This document shows, piece after piece, positions 25,559-34,318 of a stretch of DNA of 64,000 bases. The stretch comes from Oceanobacillus massiliensis str. N'diop (GTDB lineage: Bacteria > Bacillota > Bacilli > Bacillales > Amphibacillaceae), in contig NZ_HE610978.1 of assembly GCF_000285495.1 (NCBI RefSeq), positions 586,525 to 650,524 on the forward strand, given 5' to 3'. The notes below the pieces were generated by a model. That model had not been told where the DNA came from and did not search any database. It was given only the letters and a program-made list of their open reading frames with translations. Made by a program: the position numbers and the translations under genes. Numbering within the stretch: position 1 is the stretch's first letter; every line of letters starts with the position of its first letter.

Positions 25559-26745
25559 GTATGAATTACCAGCAATACCTTTCCAAAACGGCAATGGGAC
25601 TTGAGCCTTCCGGTATCCGGAAATTTTTTGACCTGGCGGCGAGCATGGAGGACGTTATTTCACTTGGTGTAGGCGAACCCGATTTCGTCACCCCCTGGAA
25701 TATCAGGGAATATGCAATCGAGGCCTTGCAGGATGGCTTTACTTCCTATACGGCAAACGCCGGTCTATTAGAGCTTCGCCAGGAAATCTCAAATTATTTA
25801 AACAGAAGATTCAATGTCGACTATCGGGCGGAGGATCAGGTTATTGTAACGGTCGGCGCGAGCCAATCGATTGATCTGGCATTCCGTTCCATTTTGAATC
25901 CTGGAGATGAAGTACTTATCATCGAACCTGCATTTGTTTCTTACTCTGCCCTTGTAACACTGGCTGGCGGAGTCCCAATTCAAGTAGAAACAAATGCCTC
26001 TAATGGGTTTAAAGTAACTCCTGAACAGCTTGAAGATGCCATCACTGACAAGACGAAAGCAATACTGCTATGTACGCCAAATAACCCAACAGGAACGAGC
26101 CTGAATAAATTAGAGCTGACAGCAATCGCAAGCGTTGTCGAGAAACATGATCTGCTCGTTGTTTCCGATGAGATTTATGCAGAACTAACCTATGATCAGG
26201 AATTCTCAAGCTTTGCATCGATTCCCGGCATGTATGAAAGAACCATAACAGTCAATGGTTTTTCCAAAGGCTTTGCCATGACCGGCTGGCGTCTAGGCTT
26301 TCTTGCCGCACCGCAGGAATTGATCCATGTCATGGTGAAAATCTACCAGTATACCACGATGTGTGCACCAACCATGCTGCAGATGGGGGCAATTGAAGCC
26401 TTACGAAACAGCTCTATGCAAGTGGAAAAGATGCGGCAAAATTATTGGAGAAGAAGGAATTTCACGGTCCAATCCCTTAATAAAATTGGACTGGAATGTC
26501 ACACACCAGGTGGGGCATTCTATGTATTCCCTTCGATTCAGCAAACCGGACTCAGTTCAGAGGAGTTTGCAGCAGGACTGCTCCAGGAGGAAAAAGTTGC
26601 TGTGGTTCCAGGAAATGCATTCGGTCCATCAGGAGAAGGCTATATCCGCTGTTCCTATGCCACATCGATCGAACAAATCGAAACGGCAATGAACAGGATT
26701 GGAAGGTATATCGAATCCATCGAAAAAAGAAAAACCAAAACTTGA
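25555..26745 (+). CDS. alaT: Class I/II PLP aminotransferase, alanine transaminase AlaT-like
   Basis: 396 residues, aspartate-aminotransferase fold. Start MNYQQYLSKTAMGLEPSGIRKFFDLA, then ISLGVGEPDFVTPWNI. The PLP contacts are CTPNNPTGT and VVSDEIYAELTY, with the Schiff-base Lys in TVNGFSKGFAMTGWRLGF. It is translationally coupled to the AlaR-like gene, which supports a role in alanine transamination (pyruvate/glutamate). Related AlaT enzymes have variable amino-donor range, so the exact pair is inferred. Confidence 0.87.
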   Translation: MSMNYQQYLSKTAMGLEPSGIRKFFDLAASMEDVISLGVGEPDFVTPWNIREYAIEALQDGFTSYTANAGLLELRQEISNYLNRRFNVDYRAEDQVIVTVGASQSIDLAFRSILNPGDEVLIIEPAFVSYSALVTLAGGVPIQVETNASNGFKVTPEQLEDAITDKTKAILLCTPNNPTGTSLNKLELTAIASVVEKHDLLVVSDEIYAELTYDQEFSSFASIPGMYERTITVNGFSKGFAMTGWRLGFLAAPQELIHVMVKIYQYTTMCAPTMLQMGAIEALRNSSMQVEKMRQNYWRRRNFTVQSLNKIGLECHTPGGAFYVFPSIQQTGLSSEEFAAGLLQEEKVAVVPGNAFGPSGEGYIRCSYATSIEQIETAMNRIGRYIESIEKRKTKT

Positions 26746-26771
26746 AAACGTAAAATGATAATCATCCACAC

Positions 26772-26837
26772 AAAACCGGGAAGCCGGCTCCATATAGGTG
26801 CCTGTCACTTCCCGGTTTTTGTCGGTTTTTGTCGAAA
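26772..26837 (+). terminator. Terminator built from dispersed repeat copy E
   Basis: AAAACCGGGAAG (26772-26783) pairs with CTTCCCGGTTTT (26808-26819) and a T-rich tail follows. The 3' arm and tail are the dispersed repeat GGTGCCTGTCACTTCCCG (26797 on), here with a GTTTTTGTCGG variant. So the repeat supplies half of this terminator's stem. Confidence 0.8.
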
Positions 26838-26863
26838 ATCAGTATATCCATCATTCATACCCA

Positions 26864-27709
26864 CTACCCTTTAACAGCCCCGCTTGTTAAGGCGCCTACA
26901 ATAAACTTTTGCAATAAAACAAATAAGATGATTACCGGAAGAATGGAAAGAATACTTCCTGCAGCCAAATAATGAGTTGTAACAGCTTGTTGAGTGGATT
27001 GCAGGTTGATGATACCAACCGAAACTGGATAGAGGGTCATATTATCCAGTAATATAAATGGAATGACAAACTGAGACCAGCTTTGAACTGCGACTAAGAT
27101 AATTACTGAAATGATTCCCGGTATACTCGAAGGAAGGAGCACCTTCACTAAGGTTTGAAATTTATTGCATCCATCCACAGTAGCTGCTTCGTCCAATTCT
27201 TTTGGTATTGTATCGATATACCCTTTTAAAAACCAAGTGGAAAATGGAAGAACAACAGCAACGTAAACAATTACCAGGAAAGCAAGATTATTTAGTAAGC
27301 CTAACTTAACGAATAATCTGTACAAAGGAATAGCTATAACGACTGCTGATATCATCTGCGTCATTAATATCGTAATCAACACGATAGGTTTTAGCTTAAA
27401 TTGAAATCTCGATAAAGCAAAAGCAGCTGGTACAGCAATTATCAATACTAGGAGAACAGTCAGAAATACAATTTTGGTTGAATTGGCCAAGTAGAGAAAT
27501 ATGTCATTGTTTTCGATAACATGGAAGTAATTATCAAGATGAAACCTTTCCGGGAAAAGTGTTGGAGGGACTTTATATAGTTCCTCTGATGATTTAAAAG
27601 ATAAGGATAACACCCACAATAGAGGGAATGTAAAGAACAATACCGTTATCACAAAACATCCATATAGGCCTATCTTTGTCATCAGATCACGAACCGATTT
27701 TCGCATCAC
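26864..27709 (-). CDS. CUT1 sugar ABC transporter permease, MalG/ThuG-like
   Basis: 281 residues, six spans. The EAA loop EAATVDGCNKFQTLVKVLLPSSIPGI contacts the ATPase. It ends with the usual ALTSGAVKG. It is the second permease, overlapping the first by four bases. No ATPase gene is present; Bacillales CUT1 systems commonly share MsmX. Paired with two dehydrogenases upstream, the system probably imports an oligosaccharide or sugar derivative, identity unknown. Confidence 0.9.
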   Translation of the reverse strand: MMRKSVRDLMTKIGLYGCFVITVLFFTFPLLWVLSLSFKSSEELYKVPPTLFPERFHLDNYFHVIENNDIFLYLANSTKIVFLTVLLVLIIAVPAAFALSRFQFKLKPIVLITILMTQMISAVVIAIPLYRLFVKLGLLNNLAFLVIVYVAVVLPFSTWFLKGYIDTIPKELDEAATVDGCNKFQTLVKVLLPSSIPGIISVIILVAVQSWSQFVIPFILLDNMTLYPVSVGIINLQSTQQAVTTHYLAAGSILSILPVIILFVLLQKFIVGALTSGAVKG

Positions 27710-28635
27710 TTATTCCCTCCCTTACCTAAAAACAATATATAGACAATCGTCATCAGTACATTTATGCCCAATAAAATTACGGATGTTGCCGCACCTTGTC
27801 CTAGGTTGAATTGATTGAATATCGTACTGTATATACTTAAAGAAATAACCTCCGTACTCTGGCCAGGTCCTCCGCCAGTTAAAGCCATAACCATATCAAA
27901 AGTATTAAACGTATCTATAGAGATAATTACTAGATTTATAAGTAACATGGGAGCAAGCATCGGCAGGATAACTTTTATAGCTCGCTGAAATGCATTTGCA
28001 CCATCAATTTTTGCTGCTTCAATGACATCAGTCGGTAGGGTTTTTAATCCTGCATAAATCAGAATCATACTAAAGGCCGTTCCACGCCAAATGTTGGCAA
28101 AGATGACGGCAAACAAAGCCATTTGCGGGTCGGATAAAAAAGGAATGGTTTCTATTCCAACGGTATTCAGCAAATAGTTGATGATCCCTGCATCTGTCTC
28201 ATTGTACAGGATTTTCCAGATTACACCTATAACAACTCCAGGAATTGCCCAAGCGGTTAAAACAGCCGTTCTAGTAATAACGGTCCCTTTCAATCCTCTT
28301 TTCTGGCCTTGATCAATTACGATTGCAACAATGAATCCCAATAACATCTGAAAAAGAATACTAAAAAAGACAAAAATACAAGTGGTCATCAGCATCTGGA
28401 AAAAATTTGGATTTGAAAGTAAATTACGATAGGAGTCCAAGGTATATATATGGTTATCGTCAATTAATGTTGCATCCGTAAAACTAAGTCGAACGATTTC
28501 AAATACAGGATAGAAATAAACGAAAAGTAAAACCAGTCCAATCGGCATTAACCAGGGTAACGCCGATTGGAAAAACATTTGATTAAGTCTGGTACCTATT
28601 GGATATGATTCTTTTTCTCTCATATATAACTTCAT
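27706..28635 (-). CDS. CUT1 sugar ABC transporter permease, MalF-like
   Basis: 309 residues with a cytoplasmic N-terminus, six spans and the EAA motif EAAKIDGANAFQRAIKVILPMLAPML. It is downstream of the solute-binding lipoprotein gene (2-base gap) and overlaps the MalG-like gene. It should form the membrane channel with it, with an external ATPase such as MsmX. Confidence 0.9.
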   Translation of the reverse strand: MKLYMREKESYPIGTRLNQMFFQSALPWLMPIGLVLLFVYFYPVFEIVRLSFTDATLIDDNHIYTLDSYRNLLSNPNFFQMLMTTCIFVFFSILFQMLLGFIVAIVIDQGQKRGLKGTVITRTAVLTAWAIPGVVIGVIWKILYNETDAGIINYLLNTVGIETIPFLSDPQMALFAVIFANIWRGTAFSMILIYAGLKTLPTDVIEAAKIDGANAFQRAIKVILPMLAPMLLINLVIISIDTFNTFDMVMALTGGGPGQSTEVISLSIYSTIFNQFNLGQGAATSVILLGINVLMTIVYILFLGKGGNK

Positions 28636-28637
28636 CC

Positions 28638-29921
28638 TTATTCCTTATTTACAACTTCCCAAGCATCATCCACTGCTTCTTCCGGCTCCTTATTTCCGGA
28701 AATAACATCAGAAATTGCAATTTGCATCTCGTTGGAAATCTCAGGATAATATTCCGATCCAGGTCGTATACGCGCATAGCCATCAAGCATTTCTTTGTAT
28801 ACGTCACTGAATTTGGTACCTTCATAGTGTTCAGAGTCATAAACGGAGGATCTTGCAGGCAAACCACCATACACAGATGCAAATTTACCCATACCTTCTT
28901 CACTTGTAAAGGTTCTGTAAACCAGGTCAAAAGCGGCCTCCTTTTTCTCAGGATCATCGGTAAAGATACCCCAAACCCATCCACCAGCAGTCGTTGTTTT
29001 TTCACCATTTTCAAGAGTAGGCACTGGAGCAATATCCCACTTTTCGAATTCTTCTTCACTTAATGTATCCTTCAACGTTGCCTCTTGCCAGTTACCACCA
29101 ATAAACATAGCAATATTCCCGGCAGCAATTTCTTCATTTTGGTCATTTTCACTACCATAACCTGCTACTCGTTGCGGGAGTACTCCTTCTTTGACAGCAT
29201 TTTGTACCGTTTCCAAAACTTCAATCATAATATCTCTATTTTTACCTTCACCAAAGACAGGATTCCCATCATCATCGACTAACTCGCCACCCTTTCCCCA
29301 GAACAGCGGCCATAATGTCGTTACAGAGGTTCCTTCCCCTCTTCCTCCAGGTGTCGTTATGCCATCATACCCTTTTTCTTTTAATTCTTTGCCAATCTCG
29401 ATAATCTCTTCCCATGTCTGTGGAGGTTCAGGAACCAATTCCTTATTGTAGAATAGCACTCTAGTATCTGTAGTCATATATAAGCCATAGACTTTACCAT
29501 CTGGACCAGTAATCACATCCTGTGCAAACGATAAGAAGTCATCAGGTTCCATTCCCTTTTCTTCCATTAGGTCATCAAGCGGTTGTAAGTATTCGGTATA
29601 TTGAGGAAACAGATAAGAGTCGATAACTGCAAGATCAGGCGCTCTGCCCTGGTTAGCTTGCTCTAATAATTTCGACATTGCCTCTGCTATGTTTGTAGAC
29701 TGTATCTGTGTGTTTAGTTTTATTCCTGGGTAATCGCTTTCAAAATCTTCCACCATACCAGAGATATACTCTGCAGCGGCAGTTGTAGAAGATTGCGGAG
29801 AATAACCTGAAGATGTATACCAGCTCAACTCTTTACTTTCCGCATTCGTAGAGTTATCAGATTGACAGCCTGCGAGGAAGGCAGTTGCTAACAAAAAGAT
29901 AAAGATCATATACTTTTTCAT
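28638..29921 (-). CDS. Sugar-binding lipoprotein of the CUT1 ABC importer
   Basis: 427 residues. The lipoprotein signal is about 1-18 with lipobox FLAG-C at C19. Extracellular-solute-binding family 1 features follow: VEDFESDYPGIKLNTQIQ, ITGPDGKVYGLYMTTDTRVLFYNKEL and AAGNIAMFIGGNW. ATG at 29921 (AGGAGCTGGGAAA upstream) was chosen over an earlier in-frame start 13 codons upstream. It is anchored on the outer membrane face and hands its ligand to the two permeases that follow. The ligand is unknown. Confidence 0.9.
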   Translation of the reverse strand: MKKYMIFIFLLATAFLAGCQSDNSTNAESKELSWYTSSGYSPQSSTTAAAEYISGMVEDFESDYPGIKLNTQIQSTNIAEAMSKLLEQANQGRAPDLAVIDSYLFPQYTEYLQPLDDLMEEKGMEPDDFLSFAQDVITGPDGKVYGLYMTTDTRVLFYNKELVPEPPQTWEEIIEIGKELKEKGYDGITTPGGRGEGTSVTTLWPLFWGKGGELVDDDGNPVFGEGKNRDIMIEVLETVQNAVKEGVLPQRVAGYGSENDQNEEIAAGNIAMFIGGNWQEATLKDTLSEEEFEKWDIAPVPTLENGEKTTTAGGWVWGIFTDDPEKKEAAFDLVYRTFTSEEGMGKFASVYGGLPARSSVYDSEHYEGTKFSDVYKEMLDGYARIRPGSEYYPEISNEMQIAISDVISGNKEPEEAVDDAWEVVNKE

Positions 29922-30029
29922 TTTCCCAGCTCCTCTTATTATAGTTGGGATTATAAACACAACCCCATTAATAACCTAATCGCTTTTACACCAGCTCTAT
30001 GATGATCCTAACTATCCCTCTCCTGTCAG

Positions 30030-31031
30030 CTACTTGTTGTTAACGCTTATCCAGCATCCTTCTTGATTTGATTTTGCTGCTATTTCGTTAATCAGAGTTA
30101 GATTCATAACATCGGATCGCCCAATAGTCGGGGTAGTTCTATCTAGAATTGCCGACACCCATTGTTCCATCGGCAATGGCAGATCTTCTAAGGAGGTATC
30201 AGGAGTTGACCATTCACTTCTACTTGATAAATTGCTATTTATGCGGATCTGCTTGTCTTCGATTAGTAAGGTTCCCTCTGTTCCGTAAAGTTCCAATTGG
30301 AATGGACTCCCTTGAGAAAGGAAACTTGTCTCAATAATGCCCATTGCGCCAGATTCATACTCCAATAAGACGACTGCATTATCATCCACTCCCAGATTGT
30401 TCGTATGATGCATCCGGGCAGCGAGTTGCTTCACTTTCCCTGCTAATCGATTGGTTAAATATATCGGATGGGCACCAAGATCGATTAATGAACCGCCTCC
30501 GCATTGCTCCTCATCAAAGAATCGTTCCGGCAACCAACCTTCACTTTTTTCCGGACTTGCTACAGCGCCATTATGTGCAAGACGGCAACGGATTGTTGTA
30601 AGTTTGCCTATCCAACCATTATCTATTACGTTTTGTGCATATAAGTAATAACCTTCTGTCAGTCTTGGTAGCGAAACCATTAATTCAACTCCATATTGAT
30701 CTACCGTTTCATAAATTTCCTCGCACTCTTTGACCGAAAAAGCTAAGACCTTTTCAGTAAAAATATGTTTTCCGCTCCTTGCTGCCGTCAGAATCACTTC
30801 TTTGTGCAAATTCGTAGGCGTGCTGACAGCCACAGCATCGATTGATGGGTTTGCCATGACATCTTGAAGATCATCAACAAATGGTACTTCCAATTCCTTT
30901 GCCCACTTTTTGCCTCTCTCCGCATTTTCATCCCATACAAGCTGTATAGCTAGATTGTCATTATTCTGAATCTGCCGTGCGTAATCATCTGCATGTACAT
31001 GCCATCTGCTTAGTAATGCAACATTAATCAA
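30030..31031 (-). CDS. Gfo/Idh/MocA-family oxidoreductase, divergent N-terminus
   Basis: 333 residues. The Rossmann half is recognisable (AVAVSTPTNLHKEVILTAARSGKHIFTEKVLA), but the usual GxGxxG near the N-terminus is replaced by LLSRWHVHADDY, and EKP becomes EKV. The C-half has the family GGGSLIDLGAHPIYLTNRL, with the catalytic Asp and His region. TTG start after GGAGGCCTTTCA. It is co-directional with the dehydrogenase upstream and the SBP gene downstream. Probably a sugar-modifying enzyme; cofactor binding is less certain than for its neighbour. Confidence 0.8.
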   Translation of the reverse strand: MINVALLSRWHVHADDYARQIQNNDNLAIQLVWDENAERGKKWAKELEVPFVDDLQDVMANPSIDAVAVSTPTNLHKEVILTAARSGKHIFTEKVLAFSVKECEEIYETVDQYGVELMVSLPRLTEGYYLYAQNVIDNGWIGKLTTIRCRLAHNGAVASPEKSEGWLPERFFDEEQCGGGSLIDLGAHPIYLTNRLAGKVKQLAARMHHTNNLGVDDNAVVLLEYESGAMGIIETSFLSQGSPFQLELYGTEGTLLIEDKQIRINSNLSSRSEWSTPDTSLEDLPLPMEQWVSAILDRTTPTIGRSDVMNLTLINEIAAKSNQEGCWISVNNK

Positions 31032-31082
31032 TGAAAGGCCTCCTAAAAATTATTTATAGTACCAATGCTTGCCACCCGCGAA

Positions 31083-32165
31083 CTAGTGATCAAAATAAAC
31101 AGCTTTACCCGTTCGCGCAGACTCATAGATTGCCTCTAAAATTTGTGTCACAACGAGTGCTTCGCTTGGCTTGACCACCGGATCCGCTTCATTTAAGATA
31201 CTCTCAATCCACATTCTCGCTTCAACATCTGGATCGCTTTCGGATTTCCCATCATAAAAAGCGACTCCCCCATTATCCAGTTCTATATTTTGCGTATATA
31301 ATTTACCAAAGCTTTCTCCATTAATGCGCAACCCATTTTTCATGTCTGCGCCACTTTTAGTTCCACTAAGGGAACACTTTGCCTCATCTACGTCTAGCGA
31401 ATTCAAGGCCCAGCTGGATTCAAGAACAATGGTCGCACCGTTTTCCATCGTTATAAAACCGAAGGCAGAATCTTCCACCGTGAATTTCTTTGGATCCCAA
31501 GGTCCCCAAGCGTTCGCCGAATTTTCATTTTTTCCTAGTTTATGATAGATTGTTCCCATTACTGATTTTGGTTTATAATTATTCATCATCCATAGTGTCA
31601 GATCCAATGCATGTGTACCTATATCTATTAGTGGCCCGCCACCCTGTTTTTCTTCATCCAGAAACACTCCCCAGGTAGGTACTGCTCTCCGCCTTATGGC
31701 ATGTGCCTTAGCATAATAAATTTCTCCCAAATCACCCCGCTTACACAGATTATGTAAGTACTGACTGTCTGGTCTGAATCTGTTATTATAGCCGATTGTT
31801 AATTTTTGGCCAGTTCGTTCAGCCGCTTCTACCATTTGCCTAGCTTCCTCTGTTGATATTGCCATCGGTTTCTCACACATCACATGTTTGCCGGATTCCA
31901 ATGCAGCAACCGAGATTTCCATATGGGAAATATTAGGTGTGCAAACATGGACAACATCAATCGATTTGTCCTGCAGCAATTCCTTATAGTCCGCATACGT
32001 CTTCGCATCTGCACCCCCATACTCCTTTGCTGCTTTTTCCGCTCTTTCAATTACAATGTCACAAAAAGCTGAAATTTCGACTTGCTCTAGTTTGCTGAGA
32101 CTTGGAAGATGCTTCCCATTTGCAATTCCCCCGCAACCAATGATTGCTATTTTGAGCTTATCTTT
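31083..32165 (-). CDS. Gfo/Idh/MocA-family NAD(P)-dependent oxidoreductase
   Basis: 360 residues. The Rossmann glycine motif IIGCGGIANGKHLPSL is intact. VVHVCTPNISHMEISVAALESGKHVMCEKPMAIS carries the EKP catalytic Lys. GGGPLIDIGTHALDLTLWMM holds Asp and His residues of the active site. ATG at 32165 (GGAGGGG upstream) was chosen over an earlier in-frame start. First gene of the sugar operon. Likely oxidises or epimerises the imported sugar. The perfect cre lies 18 bases upstream of the start. Confidence 0.87.
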   Translation of the reverse strand, partial: KDKLKIAIIGCGGIANGKHLPSLSKLEQVEISAFCDIVIERAEKAAKEYGGADAKTYADYKELLQDKSIDVVHVCTPNISHMEISVAALESGKHVMCEKPMAISTEEARQMVEAAERTGQKLTIGYNNRFRPDSQYLHNLCKRGDLGEIYYAKAHAIRRRAVPTWGVFLDEEKQGGGPLIDIGTHALDLTLWMMNNYKPKSVMGTIYHKLGKNENSANAWGPWDPKKFTVEDSAFGFITMENGATIVLESSWALNSLDVDEAKCSLSGTKSGADMKNGLRINGESFGKLYTQNIELDNGGVAFYDGKSESDPDVEARMWIESILNEADPVVKPSEALVVTQILEAIYESARTGKAVYFDH

Positions 32166-32182
32166 CATAGAATCCCCTCCAA

Positions 32183-32196
32183 TGAAAACGATTACA
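32183..32196. promoter_or_regulatory. Perfect cre site (CcpA) before the sugar operon
   Basis: TGAAAACGATTACA matches the 14-base consensus TGWAANCGNTNWCA at every position. It is 18 bases from the first start codon, so CcpA would block leadership of transcription in the presence of a preferred sugar. A local LacI-type repressor could also use it. Confidence 0.75.
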
Positions 32197-32320
32197 TTTG
32201 TCCTCATTTTAACTTATTCAACATCATTGTCAATAGTTTTTTAATTATTTAGTAATTTTAGTTAACTTTTACCGGTTAAAAATCCTTATATTCGCTTCCT
32301 CTGCTCTTAACGATTTTTTA

Positions 32321-32334
32321 TGTAATCGATTACC
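32321..32334. promoter_or_regulatory. Palindromic LacI/cre-like site
   Basis: TGTAATCGATTACC contains the perfect palindrome GTAATCGATTAC (12 bases) and matches cre except the last base. It is about 125 bases upstream of the perfect cre. It may be an operator for an unlinked LacI-family regulator of this operon; none is encoded in the window. Confidence 0.5.
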
Positions 32335-32410
32335 TGAAGCAAAACTTTCAAATGCTCAAAATAACCGCTGCCCCATTAAAAATTCCCTTTCCCTCTCCGT
32401 CAAATCAAAT

Positions 32411-32441
32411 AAAAAAGTGCAAATCCCCTAAAGGAAATGCA
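32411..32441 (-). terminator. Terminator of the BceAB operon
   Basis: Minus-strand GTGCATTTCC, loop TTTAG, GGGATTTGCAC then TTTTTT (one mismatch). It lies 12 bases past the BceB-like stop. Confidence 0.8.
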
Positions 32442-32452
32442 CCATGAAAACA

Positions 32453-34318
32453 CTATTGAATCGCCGCTCTTATTTGTTTCGTATAGAAGAAACGGACGAT
32501 GATAAAGTAGACAATCTGAATGATGAAAAATACGCCTAGGACGACAACAGATTCTGTTAACAGATTATAGGAAAACAGATTCGCTAATGCCGTAAGCGCA
32601 ACGGCCCCGTGAAAGAGTGCCACAGCAATTGGCGCGAAGAAAAGGATTGCCGTCTGTCTGCTGAGCACTTTTTTCAGTTCTTTTTCACTCAGACCCATTT
32701 TGGCAATGGAATGGAACTTCTGCTTATCTTCATCCAGATCCGTATAAAGACGGAAATAAAGAAAGCTGCCGGCAGATACAAAGAATACAATTCCGATAAA
32801 CAGTCCGACAAATAGGATTGGTCCATAAGCTTTATTTGTTTTATACACCTGATACTCCCCGGACATAAATTTATATGGAGTAAGTTCCTTAGATAGCTTT
32901 TCAGACGCTGTCAGGACCGCGTTTTTTCCACTGACAGCCTGCCAAGCATGATAATGCATTTCATCGACTGCAGCCGGAAGCTCAGCATAATCATTATCGG
33001 AGACAACATAATAGGAATCGGTTGCCGGCAGTGCCCTTGAATAAATGATTTCTTCCGTTTTCAAAACTGTACCAGAATCGAGCTCAATTGATTGGTTCAT
33101 CAATTCGTCTGTTTGTCCGAAAGAAAAACCATCATATTCCACAATCACCGCCTGTCCGTCCTGAATATCGATAATATCGTCGTCAATCAGCCCAGCAAAT
33201 TGATTATAAACAGACTCCTTAGCAATCAGAACTCTATCTCGTGCAATACCATAATATTGAAGATCCGCCTGTGCGGTCAGTGTCTCGATATTTTCCTCCT
33301 GCAGGGTCTCATTAATGATGGCAATGTCCTTTTCGACCTCACCTTCAGTTGAGCTATAGGTGAATGTATTGGGATTGGTTATTTTTGTCGATGACGTTAA
33401 ATAGGATTGCAATCCAAACAATGACCCGATAGCACAAAAAGCTACAGTCGAAATCACTGCCACCAAAAAGAATGTTCGTGCGTTGTCCTTCATTCGAAAA
33501 GAGAGATCCGAGAACAGGAGCAAATTCGTATTTTTCCAGAAGAATGTTTCATTCCGCTTCAGTCTGCGGATGATAAAGACACTCAATTGCGTAAACAGCA
33601 GATAGGTTCCAATGATAACGACAACGATGACAGGCAGCATAACTACCATCACTTGAATTCCCTCTGCAAGCAAAGCGGCTGCATATCCTACTGCAAGCAA
33701 AAGCAGAGCAAGTACAGTCAAAAAGATATTTGCCTTTGGCTCACCCTTTGATTTCTTGTTTCCTTTGATTAAATCAATCAGTTTTCTGCTGCGCAGGATG
33801 TAGGAAACAAAAATGGAAATAAAGAAAAATAAAACAATAAAGGATACAAATGTCAGTAAGATTGCCTCCATTGGAAGGTAAAAATTCAGCTTATTGTCAA
33901 TGACCAGGATATTCTCAGCAAGCAACAGAATTCCTTTGGCAGATACCAAACCGAACAGAATTCCTCCCACTGTGGCAAAAAAGCCAATCAGCATATTTTC
34001 CAGAAACACCATGGAACGGATCTGTCTCATTGTCATGCCCTGCATCATCAGCAATCCGAATTCTTTTTTACGGGACTGCAGAAACGAGCTCATCGAATAG
34101 AGCACAAAGAAAAAGGAAAAGACATAAATGATTCCCGCAGAAATATTCATCCCATTCTGGACATTCCCATTCATGTCATCAGCTGTCAGCACCGGATGGA
34201 AAGCAAATATGGAAAACGTAAAGAACACCATTACCGTAAACATACTGCTTAGGAAATATGCTGCATACAACCTTTTATTCCGTGTAACATTGTTAAACGC
34301 GAACCTGCGAAAGGTCAT
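32453..34318 (-). CDS. bceB: BceB-type ABC transporter permease (antimicrobial peptide detoxification)
   Basis: 621 residues. FtsX-like organisation with about ten spans: MTFRRFAFNNVTRNKRLYAAYFLSSMF starts TM1, and a large extracytoplasmic loop of roughly 200 residues (about 300-500) sits between spans 7 and 8. That loop is the hallmark of BceB-type flux-sensing permeases. ATG at 34318 (GGGAGGGGACGG upstream) was chosen; it overlaps the ATPase gene by 26 bases. With BceA it removes peptide antibiotics such as bacitracin from their lipid target and signals to BceS. The drug cannot be predicted; the symbol is by family. Confidence 0.88.
   Translation of the reverse strand: MTFRRFAFNNVTRNKRLYAAYFLSSMFTVMVFFTFSIFAFHPVLTADDMNGNVQNGMNISAGIIYVFSFFFVLYSMSSFLQSRKKEFGLLMMQGMTMRQIRSMVFLENMLIGFFATVGGILFGLVSAKGILLLAENILVIDNKLNFYLPMEAILLTFVSFIVLFFFISIFVSYILRSRKLIDLIKGNKKSKGEPKANIFLTVLALLLLAVGYAAALLAEGIQVMVVMLPVIVVVIIGTYLLFTQLSVFIIRRLKRNETFFWKNTNLLLFSDLSFRMKDNARTFFLVAVISTVAFCAIGSLFGLQSYLTSSTKITNPNTFTYSSTEGEVEKDIAIINETLQEENIETLTAQADLQYYGIARDRVLIAKESVYNQFAGLIDDDIIDIQDGQAVIVEYDGFSFGQTDELMNQSIELDSGTVLKTEEIIYSRALPATDSYYVVSDNDYAELPAAVDEMHYHAWQAVSGKNAVLTASEKLSKELTPYKFMSGEYQVYKTNKAYGPILFVGLFIGIVFFVSAGSFLYFRLYTDLDEDKQKFHSIAKMGLSEKELKKVLSRQTAILFFAPIAVALFHGAVALTALANLFSYNLLTESVVVLGVFFIIQIVYFIIVRFFYTKQIRAAIQ

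Noticed and set aside
26864-32165. A missing ABC ATPase as a sign of a broken sugar transporter
   Set aside because: CUT1 importers in Bacillales commonly use a shared MsmX-type ATPase encoded elsewhere, so its absence is expected.
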